Shown one piece after another: positions 46,557-55,914 of a stretch of 64,000 nt of DNA. How positions within the stretch are numbered: position 1 is the stretch's first letter; the number at the start of each line of letters is the position of its first letter. The translations under genes were made by a program, and so were the position numbers. The stretch comes from Ectothiorhodospiraceae bacterium WFHF3C12 (lineage in GTDB: Bacteria; Pseudomonadota; Gammaproteobacteria; Nitrococcales; Nitrococcaceae), in the NCBI GenBank assembly GCA_013519935.1, contig JACDUA010000004.1:1-64000 (forward strand), written 5' to 3'. A model generated the notes under the pieces. That model was given only the letters and a program-made list of their open reading frames with translations, did no database searches and had not been told where the DNA came from.

Positions 46557-46623
46557 GTTCGCGGCCAGGGGCCGCTCCCACGGCGAGCACAATCGCACCC
46601 GCAGGAGCGGCGCGAGCCGCGAT
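46557..46623. repeat. REP-like inverted pair (copy 2)
   Basis: GTTCGCGGCCAGGGGCCGC (from 46557) and GGAGCGGCGCGAGCCGCGA (to 46622) make an inverted pair immediately after the flavin oxidoreductase gene. Same family as the copy at 46743. Confidence 0.75.
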
Positions 46624-46702
46624 CCGCTCGCCCGCCGGCACCCGGCCCATGTCCATGGCAACGCGCCTGCGGATACCGCGGACCGGCTTGCGGGCATGGA
46701 GC

Positions 46703-46726
46703 GTGGAATAGCGAAGCGTATTCCAC
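46703..46726. repeat. GTGGAATA/TATTCCAC palindromic repeat
   Basis: GTGGAATA and TATTCCAC form a perfect 8-bp inverted pair around GCGAAGCG. This is a known kind of dispersed palindrome in many proteobacteria, distinct from the REP pair 17 bp downstream. Confidence 0.6.
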
Positions 46727-46742
46727 CAAGAGCGGCTAAATC

Positions 46743-46811
46743 GTTCGCGGCCATGGGCCGCTCCCACGGCGACCATAACCGCACCCGTAGGAGCGGCCCC
46801 TGGCCGCGAAC
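46743..46811. repeat. REP-like inverted pair (copy 3, best preserved)
   Basis: A 22-nt arm beginning GTTCGCGGCCATGGGCC at 46743 is repeated inverted at 46790-46811 with one mismatch. It lies between the flavin oxidoreductase and crotonase genes and could form a long hairpin in RNA. Confidence 0.8.
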
Positions 46812-46834
46812 CGACCAAACCGGGAGGAACGCTC

Positions 46835-47617
46835 ATGGCCGAAAACCCCATCCTCACCGAAACCAGCGGCCCGGTCTTCACCATCACCCTCAACCGCCCG
46901 GACCGCCGCAACGCCGTGGATCGGCCGACGGCCGAGAGGCTTCGTGAGGCCTTCGAGCACTTCGAGCGGGACGAAGAACTCCGTGTCGCCGTGCTCTGCG
47001 GCGCCGGGGGCAACTTCTGCTCCGGGGCGGACCTCCAGGCCATGGGGGACCCGGCGCTGCGCAACGAGGTCGAGCCCGAAGGCACCGGCCCCGGCCCCAT
47101 GGGCCCGTCACGCATGGCCCTGTCCAAGCCGGTAATCGCGGCCGTCTCCGGCTACGCCGTGGCTGGCGGCCTGGAGCTGGCCCTGATGTGCGACATGCGG
47201 GTCGCCGAGAGCTCGGCGGTATTCGGCGTATTCTGCCGGCGCTGGGGCGTGCCCCTGATCGACGGCGGCACCGTGCGCCTGCCCCGCATTGTCGGCCACG
47301 GCCACGCCATGGATATGATCCTCACCGGCCGGCCCGTGGCCGCCGAAGAGGCGCAGCGGATGGGCCTGGCCAACCGGGTGGTCGAGGACGGCCACGCGCG
47401 GGCCGCCGCGGAAGAGCTTGCCCGCCAGATCGCCGGCTTCCCCCAGCAATGCATGCGCGCCGATCGCGCCTCCGCCATCCGCCAATGGGACCTGGACCTG
47501 GCCGAGGCCCTGCGGGCCGAGGGCGCCGGCGGCTACCCCATCGTGTTCGAGGAAGCCATCCAGGGCGCCGAGCGATTCGCCGGCGGCGCCGGGCGCCACG
47601 GCAAATTCGAGGAATAG
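46835..47617 (+). CDS. Enoyl-CoA hydratase/isomerase (crotonase family)
   Basis: A 260-residue crotonase: LNRPDRRNAVDRPTAE, GGNFCSGADLQAMGD (oxyanion hole and CoA site) and GYAVAGGLELALMCDMRVA. At the second catalytic Glu of classical enoyl-CoA hydratase the protein reads LIDGGT, so it may be an isomerase or other crotonase rather than a hydratase. The start follows GGGAGGAACGCTC. REP-like repeats flank it on both sides. Confidence 0.85.
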   Translation: MAENPILTETSGPVFTITLNRPDRRNAVDRPTAERLREAFEHFERDEELRVAVLCGAGGNFCSGADLQAMGDPALRNEVEPEGTGPGPMGPSRMALSKPVIAAVSGYAVAGGLELALMCDMRVAESSAVFGVFCRRWGVPLIDGGTVRLPRIVGHGHAMDMILTGRPVAAEEAQRMGLANRVVEDGHARAAAEELARQIAGFPQQCMRADRASAIRQWDLDLAEALRAEGAGGYPIVFEEAIQGAERFAGGAGRHGKFEE

Positions 47618-47623
47618 CGCGCG

Positions 47624-47743
47624 GTTCGCGGCCATGGGCCGCTCCCACACCAGGCCCAGGCGTCAAGGCAGCGGCGACCTCGCCCTCCTCGCGCAGGCCG
47701 CCCCGCCCCCACGCCACCTGTAGGAGCGCCGCAAGGCGCGATA
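47624..47743. repeat. REP-like arms (copy 4, spread pair)
   Basis: GTTCGCGGCCATGGGCCGC (from 47624) and, 75 bp on, TGTAGGAGCGCCGCAAGGCG (to about 47743). The two arms sit in the 160-bp gap between the convergent crotonase and MFS genes. Confidence 0.7.
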
Positions 47744-47776
47744 ACCCATCGCTGGCCGCGGGCACCCCGCCCACAT

Positions 47777-48940
47777 CTAAACCGCGGGCGCTGCCTCACG
47801 CGCCAGCAACCGGCGCATCGCCCACAGCCCGAGTATCGGCCCGGGCAACAACAGCCAGGCCACCTGGCTGCCCATGCCTGCCCAGTTCAGCGTGGCCACC
47901 TGAATCGAGATCACGGTCAGGAAGAACCCGATGCTGTTCTGAATGGCCAGGGCGCTGCCCACCAGCTCCGGCGGGCAGGTTCGGGCGGCCAGCGCCGAGA
48001 ACTGGGGCGAATCGGCGACAACGGCGGTGCCCCATACCAGCAACAGGGCGAACACCAGCCCGGCGCCGAGATCGTCCAGGAAAGGATAGGCCAGGCACAT
48101 GGCGCCAGAGACGGTCAGCGCGACCGCCGCCACCCGGGCGCTGCCGTAGCGCCGGCTGAGCTGGCCGCCCACCACGCAGCCGACCGCGCCGATGCCAATG
48201 ACGGCAAAAGACCAGCCCGACACGGCCGTGTCGCGCCCCGCCCCCAGCACCTGGGTCAGCAGCAGCGGCACCACGGTCCAGAACGCGTAGAGCTCCCACA
48301 TATGCCCGAAGTAACCGCTCACGGCGGCCCGAAACTCGGGCACCCGAAACGCCCGGAACACGCCGCCGAACCCGCCGGGGGCACGGCGCACGTTGGGCCC
48401 GTCGCCGAGCCGGTAGATGGCCGCCCCGGCAACCAGGGCCAGCACGGAGGAAGCCGAGACCACCCATTGCCAGGACCAGTCCTGGCCCAGCGCCCGAAGC
48501 AGGTGCGGCAACGCGGTGCCCAGGGTGAGCATGCCCACCAGCCAGCCCAGGGCCTGCCCGGCACGATCCGGCGCCCAGCCCACCACCATCTTCATGCCCA
48601 GGGGATAAATCCCCGCCAGCGCGAAACCGGTCAGGAAGCGGAATAGCAGCGCCACGGCCAGACCGTCGCTCACCCAGGCGAACGCCGCGTTGGCAATCGC
48701 CCCCATCACGGCGCAGACGGCGAAAATCCGGCTCGGCGGAAAACGGTCGGCCAGGCTGGTCACGGCGAACGTGAGCGTGCCCAGGATAAACCCGAGCTGC
48801 ACCGCGCTGGTCAGCACCCCGAGCTCCGAGGCCGTCAGGCCCCAGTCCCTTGCCAGGTCCAGGGCGGCGCTGTTGGCGCTGAACCACAGCGACGTCCCCA
48901 GAAGCTGCGCGATAACGATAACGACGACCGGTAAAGGCAT
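47777..48940 (-). CDS. MFS transporter
   Basis: A 387-residue major facilitator with about 12 helices ([31 protein letters not shown] is the loop motif). No substrate motif is recognised; the look is of CynX-like or sugar/drug efflux proteins. It begins with ATG preceded by AGGG; a GTG one codon earlier is possible. It converges with the crotonase gene. Confidence 0.8.
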   Translation of the reverse strand: MPLPVVVIVIAQLLGTSLWFSANSAALDLARDWGLTASELGVLTSAVQLGFILGTLTFAVTSLADRFPPSRIFAVCAVMGAIANAAFAWVSDGLAVALLFRFLTGFALAGIYPLGMKMVVGWAPDRAGQALGWLVGMLTLGTALPHLLRALGQDWSWQWVVSASSVLALVAGAAIYRLGDGPNVRRAPGGFGGVFRAFRVPEFRAAVSGYFGHMWELYAFWTVVPLLLTQVLGAGRDTAVSGWSFAVIGIGAVGCVVGGQLSRRYGSARVAAVALTVSGAMCLAYPFLDDLGAGLVFALLLVWGTAVVADSPQFSALAARTCPPELVGSALAIQNSIGFFLTVISIQVATLNWAGMGSQVAWLLLPGPILGLWAMRRLLAREAAPAV

Positions 48941-49079
48941 CACGAACCCTGATCAGGCAACGGCCCGAGTCTATGCCAAATCGCGCGTGAGCCGAATGAT
49001 CGGCGGCCACCCATTTTGTCGCTTACCGCCAGAGAGACAGGACAACCGCACACGTCATTGGCAACACGAGAATCTGATT

Positions 49080-49547
49080 ATGCTCGGTTCGCGACCAGAA
49101 AGTGCCACTCCGTCGGGCCTCGGCGAGCAGCAGAGCGACGGCCCGCGCGCCTCGGGCAGGAACAGCCGATATGTCCAGCACGACGCCGAACCGTGCCCCA
49201 TCACCAACGAGGTGGCGATCCTTTTGGTACTGCTCACCACCGGCGGCGTTCTGGTCTTCCTGGTCCTGCTCGCGATGGCCTGGCTGGAAGGCCACCCGTC
49301 AGCGTTCAGCACCATCGGCCTCGGCACCGGGCCCATGCTCGGCGCCCTGGCCGTCGCCACCCTCAATGCCGCGCTCCGGCGCGGCGCAAGAAAGGCTTCG
49401 CGCCTCGACCCCGAGACGCGGGGCCGCCGCTACCGCGCCCTGGACTGGCTGGAGTGGACGACGATCGTTCTCTGCACCGGCCTCGTGGTTGCCGCGCTGA
49501 ACACAGCGTTGCCCGCGGCCAGCCGGATACTGAACGCGGGGCTCTAG
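49080..49547 (+). CDS. Small membrane protein, unknown
   Basis: A 155-codon gene candidate with a hydrophilic N-terminal 35-40 residues and three hydrophobic segments (AILLVLLTTGGVLVFLVLLAMAW, LGTGPMLGALAVATLNAAL, WTTIVLCTGLVVAALNTAL). Codon use is GC-rich like its neighbours. The start is unsure because the ribosome site is weak. No family recognised. Confidence 0.5.
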   Translation: MLGSRPESATPSGLGEQQSDGPRASGRNSRYVQHDAEPCPITNEVAILLVLLTTGGVLVFLVLLAMAWLEGHPSAFSTIGLGTGPMLGALAVATLNAALRRGARKASRLDPETRGRRYRALDWLEWTTIVLCTGLVVAALNTALPAASRILNAGL

Positions 49548-49826
49548 CTGGATACTGCAGGTAGGTGTCCAGTTCGACGGCAATCGGCCAGGCGCGGTGA
49601 TTCCGGACAACACATTGTTGGTATGTTAGACATCACGCCATTGTCGTCTGAGCGTGACCCAGCCTTTGCGGGATTGGCTCGCCCGCCGGCGGGCCACCGC
49701 GGCGTGTGGAACGTGACAGTGGTCACGACGGCGCCCGGGCGAGTGGAGCAAACTTCGTCTTGCGCCTTGCACCAGGGGGCGGTCCTTCGATCGCTGTTGG
49801 TCACGGCAGGAACAAGAGGGGCGCAT

Positions 49827-50795
49827 TTGCACAAGCACTCCAACGAACGTGGGTCCCCGATCTCGCCGAGCAAGGCGGAATCCGACGACGCCGTTTACAA
49901 GACATTGCTGGAATCGACCAAGGCCATCCCCTGGAAGATCGACTGGGCGACCTTGCGATTCGCGTATATCGGCCCTCAGATCGAACACCTGCTGGGGTGG
50001 GCGCCGGAAAGCTGGCAGACCATCGACGACTGGGCCGAACGCATGCACCCCGACGACCGGGACCGGGTTGTCGAGTACTGCGTATCCCAGTCCAGGTCCG
50101 GCGCGGATCACGAGGCGGACTACCGCGCGCTGACCCGCGACGGGACTTATGTCTGGATTCGCGACGTGGTCCATGTGGTGCGCGACGACGACGGCGAGGT
50201 CAACGCCCTGATCGGCTTCATGCTCGACATCAGCGAGCGCAAGCGCAATGAAGAAGAGGTCGCGCGGCTACAGAAGAAACTGGAAGAACTGTCCTTCCAG
50301 GATGGCCTGACCGGCGTTGCGAACCGGCGCATGGTGGATTCCTTCCTCGCCGCCGAGTGGGCCAAAGCCCTGGTGACGCAGGAGCCGTTGGCCGTCATCC
50401 TCGCGGATATCGACTACTTCAAGCAGTACAACGACCGCTACGGTCACCTCCAGGGAGACGAGTGCCTGAAGCGCGTCGCGCAGGCGCTGCGAGGGGCCAT
50501 CGGCCGCACACGAGATCTGGTCGGCCGCTTCGGCGGCGAAGAGTTTGTACTGGTGTTACCCAACACCGGGGAGGCCGCCGCCCACGCCATCGCCGAGCGC
50601 TGCCGTGCACTGGTCGCCGAACTTGAAATCCCCCACGACGGCGCAAAGGCCGGTTCATTCCTCACCGTCAGCGCCGGTACCGGCGCCGAGGTTCCGGACC
50701 GGGCGCATACGCTGACGGACTTCCTCAACCGGGTCGACGCCCGGCTCTACGAGGCAAAGCGGCGCGGCAGAGACTGCGTCGTCAGCGGCTCTTAA
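49827..50795 (+). CDS. PAS-GGDEF diguanylate cyclase
   Basis: A soluble cyclic-di-GMP synthase of about 322 residues. A PAS domain (about 25-140; WKIDWATLRFAYIGPQIEHLLGW) with a PAC end (IGFMLDISERKR) is followed by a coiled-coil linker and a GGDEF domain with RTRD (inhibitory I-site) five residues before RFGGEEFV, both intact. The TTG start has GAGGGG close upstream and begins just before the PAS domain; a frame 68 codons longer (ATG at 49623) reads into non-conserved sequence. No transmembrane helix. Confidence 0.8.
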   Translation: MHKHSNERGSPISPSKAESDDAVYKTLLESTKAIPWKIDWATLRFAYIGPQIEHLLGWAPESWQTIDDWAERMHPDDRDRVVEYCVSQSRSGADHEADYRALTRDGTYVWIRDVVHVVRDDDGEVNALIGFMLDISERKRNEEEVARLQKKLEELSFQDGLTGVANRRMVDSFLAAEWAKALVTQEPLAVILADIDYFKQYNDRYGHLQGDECLKRVAQALRGAIGRTRDLVGRFGGEEFVLVLPNTGEAAAHAIAERCRALVAELEIPHDGAKAGSFLTVSAGTGAEVPDRAHTLTDFLNRVDARLYEAKRRGRDCVVSGS

Positions 50796-50980
50796 GGATC
50801 GCGCGGCTCTCCCGAATGAAGCCCTTCCCGGGTCAAAGGCAAGCTAGTCAGTACGTGACTCGACTCCGGCGCGTGACTGGACGTCACACCAAGACGGTTG
50901 ATGTCTTGAGACGGCCAAGAGCGGACCATTACCGCAACGGCTATGCGCCCCAGACAAAGCGCCGCCAAGCTTGCGGCATA

Positions 50981-51766
50981 CTAAACGCCGTGTTCCGCCA
51001 GTTCCCCCCAGTTCTCCAAAAATAGGTTCCCGAACTCCACGATTGCTAAACCATCGGACAGCACCTGTGGGTGGAATAACACCGGCTTCGGTGGCTCTTC
51101 TTCATACGAGTGAAGAAATACAAACGACGGCCTCCCGATGTCACGCTGCTCCTCATGCACCGCTTCTAAAGCGTCCCAGTCCATCGCCCTTATTAGTCCA
51201 ATCTTATCTCTCTCCAGCTGCTTGTACCTCTCGCCTTCTTCCTTAGTAACTTCGGCCGGAGGTATATACAAAGGTATTCGGTGAGCCAAGGCGTCACGGT
51301 AAGACTTCAGGTAATCTTCATGCCAGCTGGCTATTGCGTTAGAAACTAGATATTCCTGAAGCGGCTTAGCGAGGTGTTTTCTTGTGCTTTCTCGAAAAAG
51401 ACCAACTCCATGTTTTCCGCCTACTGCCTTCAGTAAATCATGCCGAAGAACAAAAGACCAAGCCCAGTTGTCGAATATCCCATATAAATTAATGAAGTAG
51501 GCATGAAGATTAATTTGAACATCATAGAGTACATCCATTTGAAGAGGAGCATCTACGGTCGGAGGAAAGTGATCAAAAATATTTTCTACACATTTCTTCA
51601 AAATACTCAGCCTGCGAGCTGCACCGTGCAACAGGTGCTCCTTCAACTTAGCGTCTTCGAATTCTTGTTCTGCCACAACGGTCCTCTGCATCAAGTCCTG
51701 AAGACCCTGCGTTACCCTGCGAAACTCCTCCTCAAAGTAGGCGAGCTTCTCTTCTGAATAAGTCAT
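50981..51766 (-). CDS. HEPN-like hypothetical protein, accessory region
   Basis: A 261-residue helical, soluble protein coded in visibly more AT-rich sequence than the rest of the window. SYRDALAHRIPLY contains an R-x4-H, the pattern of HEPN nucleases, and the flanking helices are amphipathic. The HEPN assignment is tentative; RNase activity cannot be assumed. It starts the accessory region after the GGDEF gene and is divergent from a second HEPN-like gene 453 bp away. Confidence 0.6.
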   Translation of the reverse strand: MTYSEEKLAYFEEEFRRVTQGLQDLMQRTVVAEQEFEDAKLKEHLLHGAARRLSILKKCVENIFDHFPPTVDAPLQMDVLYDVQINLHAYFINLYGIFDNWAWSFVLRHDLLKAVGGKHGVGLFRESTRKHLAKPLQEYLVSNAIASWHEDYLKSYRDALAHRIPLYIPPAEVTKEEGERYKQLERDKIGLIRAMDWDALEAVHEEQRDIGRPSFVFLHSYEEEPPKPVLFHPQVLSDGLAIVEFGNLFLENWGELAEHGV

Positions 51767-52219
51767 TGGCGCCCTTTAGTAGACGGCAAGCAGCCACAGT
51801 ATACCGCGAAGTTGTGCCGCGAAAGTTAGCCCGTCTGCCTGAAACTTCAAGTGAGGCGCGCCTAGCGGCGCGTAACGCGAGGTTCGGGGGTAAGCCACGG
51901 ATTTTGCAGCCAGGGTTAGCTTTGGGTTATGCCTAGCCACGACAGACGCGCGGCGCCACCGCTTCTGGGGGCTCTCCACGGACGGTTGTGTGAAATGCGC
52001 ACGGGCGCGTGGCAGGGTGTTCAGGAACTGCCCGTCCATGCGAAGCTCGAAGGTACGGTGCGCCTGCTTAGGCACCAGTTGACAATAGTTTCTACTAGGA
52101 CGGCCACTACCTTACCGGGGATTTGTTGCTATTACGGACTGGTGGCAGTACGGAGAGAATATTGAGCCCTAGTGTAAGAGTGATGGCAGAATAATTTCAC
52201 TGCGACTGGACCTCATGTC
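51767..52219. other. Gene-free 453-bp region between two HEPN-like genes
   Basis: Divergent promoter space. TTGACA at 52079-52084 is a -35-like hexamer on the + strand without a matching -10. Near-palindromic GC stretches occur around 51853-51880. The frames present are short, unlike any protein, and probably not real. Confidence 0.4.
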
Positions 52220-53008
52220 ATGGCGATTCACATTGATCTGAATAGGCTACTGGATGTCGCATTGCGCGGTGTCCGGCGCGCATCCGTGTTCATGGGTCTT
52301 GGTGTTAACGCGGCGCTGGACCCGGCGTTCAAGTCCTACCAGTTGTCCAGTATTCCAGGCGTGCAAGTGGTGCCGGGCGACCTTCCTGAGGAGAAGGTGG
52401 ACCACTACAAGGAGGAGTTTCGCCTCTGGGTCGAGGCCGGGGGCCTAAGGGAATTAGCTGAGACATTCGCTGTCTACTTGGATGAAGTGTACCGTACCTG
52501 CCTGTTGGTCGATTCGGCTGGCCAAAAGCGAGCAATGAGAGACATCGAAAAGGCCCAGGCACGGTTCTCAAAAGAGGGATTACCGAACAAAGCTAACAAT
52601 CTAGCGCAGCAATTTGGTATTCGACTGCGCCATACCGAGAGCTTCGTAAGCCTCGGACAGGCCCGAAACTGCTTGGTTCATCGTCGCGGCATCGTCGGCG
52701 AACGCGACCTTCGCGAAGCGTCCCACCTGACCGTCAGGTGGTTAGGGCCCGACCTAATCCTCACACAATCTGATGGCGGCGAAGTGTCTCTGCGCGGCGA
52801 GAACCTGCCATTCCATGTTGAACAGGAAAGCATGCTAGGTATCAGGATGGTTGAGCGAGAACGCGCCTTTGGCATTGGAGAGAAAGTTTCGTTCTCCACC
52901 GGCGATCTCGCGGAGATTTGCTGGTTCTATGCTCGAGAGGCGCGCGACGTAATTGCAGGCGTCCAAACGTTCGCCCTGCAGCGAAACATCCCAACCAGAA
53001 GCGTTTAA
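52220..53008 (+). CDS. HEPN-like hypothetical protein with RNxxxH motif
   Basis: A 262-residue, mostly helical protein. QARNCLVHRRGIVGE holds RN-x3-H, the hallmark of HEPN RNases. The N-terminus (MAIHIDLNRLLDVALRGVRR) and C-terminus do not match a named family I can recognise. Codon use is less GC-rich than the core genes. It is divergent from the other HEPN-like gene. A role in RNA cleavage or as a toxin/defence protein is inference. Confidence 0.65.
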   Translation: MAIHIDLNRLLDVALRGVRRASVFMGLGVNAALDPAFKSYQLSSIPGVQVVPGDLPEEKVDHYKEEFRLWVEAGGLRELAETFAVYLDEVYRTCLLVDSAGQKRAMRDIEKAQARFSKEGLPNKANNLAQQFGIRLRHTESFVSLGQARNCLVHRRGIVGERDLREASHLTVRWLGPDLILTQSDGGEVSLRGENLPFHVEQESMLGIRMVERERAFGIGEKVSFSTGDLAEICWFYAREARDVIAGVQTFALQRNIPTRSV

Positions 53009-53206
53009 GGATACAGCAGACGCTACCGGGGCCTATCCTGATATTTCAACATCAGGTCCGACCGTCCACTCTGGGTCGAAACCAGAACTACCAATACCTG
53101 TGCTCCGGCGCACAATATCGCAGCGCTCGCCCAGCATCGACTCGACGGAAAAGCGCCAGAGCTCAAGGTTCGAACCAGTCGGTTGCAGGTCAGGCCGTGC
53201 GCCCGC

Positions 53207-53824
53207 TCACCCCGGACCATTTGAGCTGCTCGCCACGGCCAGACACGAGGCCCGGTTCCCGTGGTCGTCCAGAGCGGTCAATTCCTCCAGATCCAGGCCG
53301 GCGGCCTGGATCTGCGCTTTGAACTCGTCCTCATAGGTGACGCGTCCGAAATCGATGCTCGTCGCCCGCTTCAGCATGGGCTTGACGGCCTCCAGCCAGC
53401 GGCTGGGGCGTCTCTGGATGGTCTGCGTGAAGAACATGCGGCCGCTCGGTGTCAGGAGCGCGGCGCAATGCCGGAGCGCCCGTTCGGGCTCGGGCAGCAG
53501 CATGAAGCTTCCGGAGAAATACACCGCGTCATAGGGTCCGCCCTGGTGATCGTAGACCGACTCCAGGCGCACGTCCGCGCGCTCGGCCAGAGGGGAGTCG
53601 CGAAGCCTGCGCCGGGCGCGCTCGACGTAGTCGGCATCAATGTCGATGCCGACTATCTGCAAGCGCTTTTGCGCCACCAATGGCGCATTCGCCAGCAATG
53701 CGCCGGCGGTGCCAATACCAACATCCAGCAGCGCAGCCCCCTCGGGCACGCGGTCAAGTACTTCGGCGTACCACCTGGACGTGAGCCGGAGTAGCAGGCT
53801 GTCGTAAATCAGGCTTCGCATCAT
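53207..53824 (-). CDS. Class I SAM-dependent methyltransferase
   Basis: A 205-residue methyltransferase: LLDVGIGTAGALLA (motif I), VGIDIDADYVERARRRL (acidic residue) and YDAVYFSGSFMLLPEPERAL. Substrate unknown. It begins MM at two adjacent ATGs. It lies 160 bp downstream of the flavin monooxygenase gene in the same direction, so the pair may be an operon. Confidence 0.78.
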   Translation of the reverse strand: MMRSLIYDSLLLRLTSRWYAEVLDRVPEGAALLDVGIGTAGALLANAPLVAQKRLQIVGIDIDADYVERARRRLRDSPLAERADVRLESVYDHQGGPYDAVYFSGSFMLLPEPERALRHCAALLTPSGRMFFTQTIQRRPSRWLEAVKPMLKRATSIDFGRVTYEDEFKAQIQAAGLDLEELTALDDHGNRASCLAVASSSNGPG

Positions 53825-53890
53825 GGGCTCAGGGCTCGGATAAAATCGTCTCGAAGCGTTCCAGTAGCGCGGCCTACCTTGGCGTCGCTA

Positions 53891-53910
53891 GGGTCGGACC
53901 AACGCAACAG
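53891..53910. repeat. GGGTCGGACCAACGCAACAG motif (copy 1)
   Basis: A 20-bp sequence with the inverted core GGTCGGACC. It is shared with 55421-55464 and 55695-55726 and is linked here to the RAYT-like pseudogene region. Confidence 0.6.
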
Positions 53911-53984
53911 ACGATAGCGCAGGTCGCGGCCGGCGGTATTGGCGAAGTAAGCGAACACGGTAATGCCCACGAGGCGCAACGGCC

Positions 53985-55280
53985 TCAGGGCAACGGCATG
54001 GGCCGGTCCTTCGGATAGAACAGCGCGAGTCGCAGGTATTTCAGGTACCAGAGCCCGAATGGGTAGCTGCGTCTGTCCCGGCGGGCCAGGTGCTTGGCCA
54101 GGTCGAAGTGGTTGGTGAAGGCATTTTTAGGCGGAGCGTTGAAAACGGGCGGCCCGAGGATGTGCGACATGATCGATTTGGCGGCGTGCGCGTAGGCCCA
54201 GGGTGCCGACGTGATGCCTTCCAGAACCCCCGGCGCGAGCAGGAACAGGTTGGGAGCGTCCACGGACCGGAATACCGAGTAGCAGCGGCCGTTGAGTGCC
54301 GCCAGGCTGCCCGCGTTGTTCACGGGCTCGAGCCCCAGATAGTCGAGATCGTATCTGTAACCCGTGCCCCAGAGCAGCAGATCGGCCTCGAGGCGTTCGC
54401 CGCTCGCCAGTTGGACCGTATTGCCGCTCAGGCTTTGGACTTCGTCCCGGTAACGCGTTATCCCGGAGAAATTCCGGATCATGCCCGGGCGCCCGGGAAT
54501 GAGCTGGTCGTGCTGAACGTCGAAGTCGTGCCCGGGCAGGATATCCGTGAGGCCCGCCTTCTCGTATCTTGCATGCAGGTCCCGGTTCAGGATGCGATTC
54601 AACGTGCGCGTCGGCAGCCCCAGCATCTGGAATTTCGCCAGCAGGCGCATGTCGGTACCGAAATACTTCAACTTGCGGGTCGGGCGCATCCACTTGAGGG
54701 AACGGTGCACCCATGTAACCTCTTCGGCGCCATGCGCGAAGCAAAGGTCCAGGAGGTCATAGGCGGACGCACCGCCGCCCACTACCACGACGCGTCGGCC
54801 GGCAATCTCGGCGGGATCGCGCAGCTGCGAGGAATGGTATTCCGCGATGCGCGAGCCGTCGCGCTCCACGTCCGGGATCACGGGGCGGTTGTGCCCGCCG
54901 GTCGCGGCAATGAGGTAGGTGGACGTGTACTCCTCCGAGCCGGTGCTCACCCACCAGCCGTCGCTCGCCGGCCTCGCGGCCGTCACCCGGGCATTCAGGC
55001 GAATGTCGGGCGCGAGCCCGTAGCGATCCACCCAGGCGCGGATATTCTGGAGGATGCTGCGCTGATCCTCGCCCTGGATGGGTATATCGCCGAGCGTCCA
55101 GTCTTCCTTGCGGAACTGGATGTCCTGCCACTCGGGAAGATCGCGCCAGAGACCGCCGATGGAATCCCCGCCCTCCAGAAGGAGCGCACGCAGTCCGGCG
55201 TCCCTGGCGTATTTGAGGCTGATTACGCCTCCGATTCCGCCGCCAACGATTATTAGGTCGTAGTGTGTCCCTGTCGGCAT
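53985..55280 (-). CDS. Flavin-containing monooxygenase-like NAD(P)H/FAD oxidoreductase
   Basis: A 431-residue two-nucleotide-fold flavoprotein: DLIIVGGGIGGVISLKYARD (FAD) and RRVVVVGGGASAYDLLDLCF (NADPH), with IAATGGHNRPVIPDV between them. This is the layout of group B monooxygenases (FMO, N-hydroxylase or Baeyer-Villiger type), although the FATGY-type signature is only partly visible. The ATG at MPTGTHYD is chosen; a TTG nine codons upstream is less likely. Confidence 0.78.
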   Translation of the reverse strand: MPTGTHYDLIIVGGGIGGVISLKYARDAGLRALLLEGGDSIGGLWRDLPEWQDIQFRKEDWTLGDIPIQGEDQRSILQNIRAWVDRYGLAPDIRLNARVTAARPASDGWWVSTGSEEYTSTYLIAATGGHNRPVIPDVERDGSRIAEYHSSQLRDPAEIAGRRVVVVGGGASAYDLLDLCFAHGAEEVTWVHRSLKWMRPTRKLKYFGTDMRLLAKFQMLGLPTRTLNRILNRDLHARYEKAGLTDILPGHDFDVQHDQLIPGRPGMIRNFSGITRYRDEVQSLSGNTVQLASGERLEADLLLWGTGYRYDLDYLGLEPVNNAGSLAALNGRCYSVFRSVDAPNLFLLAPGVLEGITSAPWAYAHAAKSIMSHILGPPVFNAPPKNAFTNHFDLAKHLARRDRRSYPFGLWYLKYLRLALFYPKDRPMPLP

Positions 55281-55420
55281 ACGCGGGAGTGTAGTCGAGT
55301 CCTCCAACTCCGCAATGGAGAAGAACGCCGGGCATGCACAACGACTTATGCCGCCGCTGGCTGCCGGTCAACTCCCCCCACTGGCGTCACGTGCGCCAAA
55401 TGGCCGCTGCGCCAAAATGC

Positions 55421-55464
55421 GGGGTCGGACCAATGCGGAAAATGCGGGTCGGACCAACGCAACT
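55421..55464. repeat. GGGTCGGACCAA motif, two tandem copies (copies 2 and 3)
   Basis: GGGGTCGGACCAATGCGG at 55421 and GCGGGTCGGACCAACGCAAC at 55444 repeat the motif of 53891. They lie in a 1.1-kb stretch (55281-56401) with no intact gene. Confidence 0.6.
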
Positions 55465-55604
55465 CTCTGATGTGACAGCATAAACTGGCTCTAATTATGC
55501 TGTTAGGACCTCTTGGACGGCGCGTTGGGACGGGAAAACGACGTTCTAAGGATGTTCGGGGAAAAGGGCCACGGATTGACGGTCCATCTTTCCGCTTCGG
55601 GTCG

Positions 55605-55691
55605 TCCTTGACCCCTGGCCTGCGAGGCAGCCGTTGACTAGGCCTGCCGAACGAAGGGATGCGGGCGTCTGTGATGCTCCAGGGTGCCGGC
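55605..55691. repeat. 88-bp direct repeat, left copy
   Basis: Nearly the same as 57789-57876 (TCCTTGACCCCTGGCCTGCG at the start, GTGCCGGC at the end); a few substitutions and one indel separate the copies. The two copies lie 2.2 kb apart and bracket the cassette cluster and the transposase remnant. Confidence 0.75.
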
Positions 55692-55694
55692 TAC

Positions 55695-55726
55695 CAAAAT
55701 GCGGGGTCGGACCAACGCAACAGACT
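55695..55726. repeat. GCGGGGTCGGACCAACGC motif (copy 4)
   Basis: Runs on into CAACAGACTG. It starts within 5 bp of the end of the 88-bp repeat and stands downstream of the transposase remnant, as an end sequence of a RAYT-type element might. Confidence 0.55.
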
Positions 55727-55914
55727 GAAGGATAACGCGTTGCCCAGGATTCCCACCCCGATATCCGGCCTTAAAACCGCCATTTCGGGGGCGGAACCGC
55801 CGCCGCAAGAGCCACACGGTCTCCGCAGTCCGTATGCATCCCCCGTTCTCGCCCCTGCTCGCGGTGGCAGGCCCCGTCTGGCCCGTCTCTTCTGGTCACG
55901 TTCAACTGGTTCCG

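Noticed and set aside
50925-50985. Possible attC after the first HEPN-like gene
   Set aside because: A GC-rich partial palindrome is there, but no RYYYAAC/GTTRRRY pair flanks it.
51840-51940. Possible further attC near GCGTAAC and GTTATGC
   Set aside because: Boxes are present but the inner arms do not pair, and the neighbouring gene ends are not in the right place.
53150-53200. GGTTCGAACC resembling a tRNA T-arm
   Set aside because: The T-stem does not pair fully and no acceptor, D or anticodon arm is found around it.
53821-53970. A 49-codon GTG-initiated frame between the flavin monooxygenase and methyltransferase genes
   Set aside because: Its stop overlaps the next start, but much of it is the GGTCGGACC repeat and the ribosome site is poor, so it is more likely chance.
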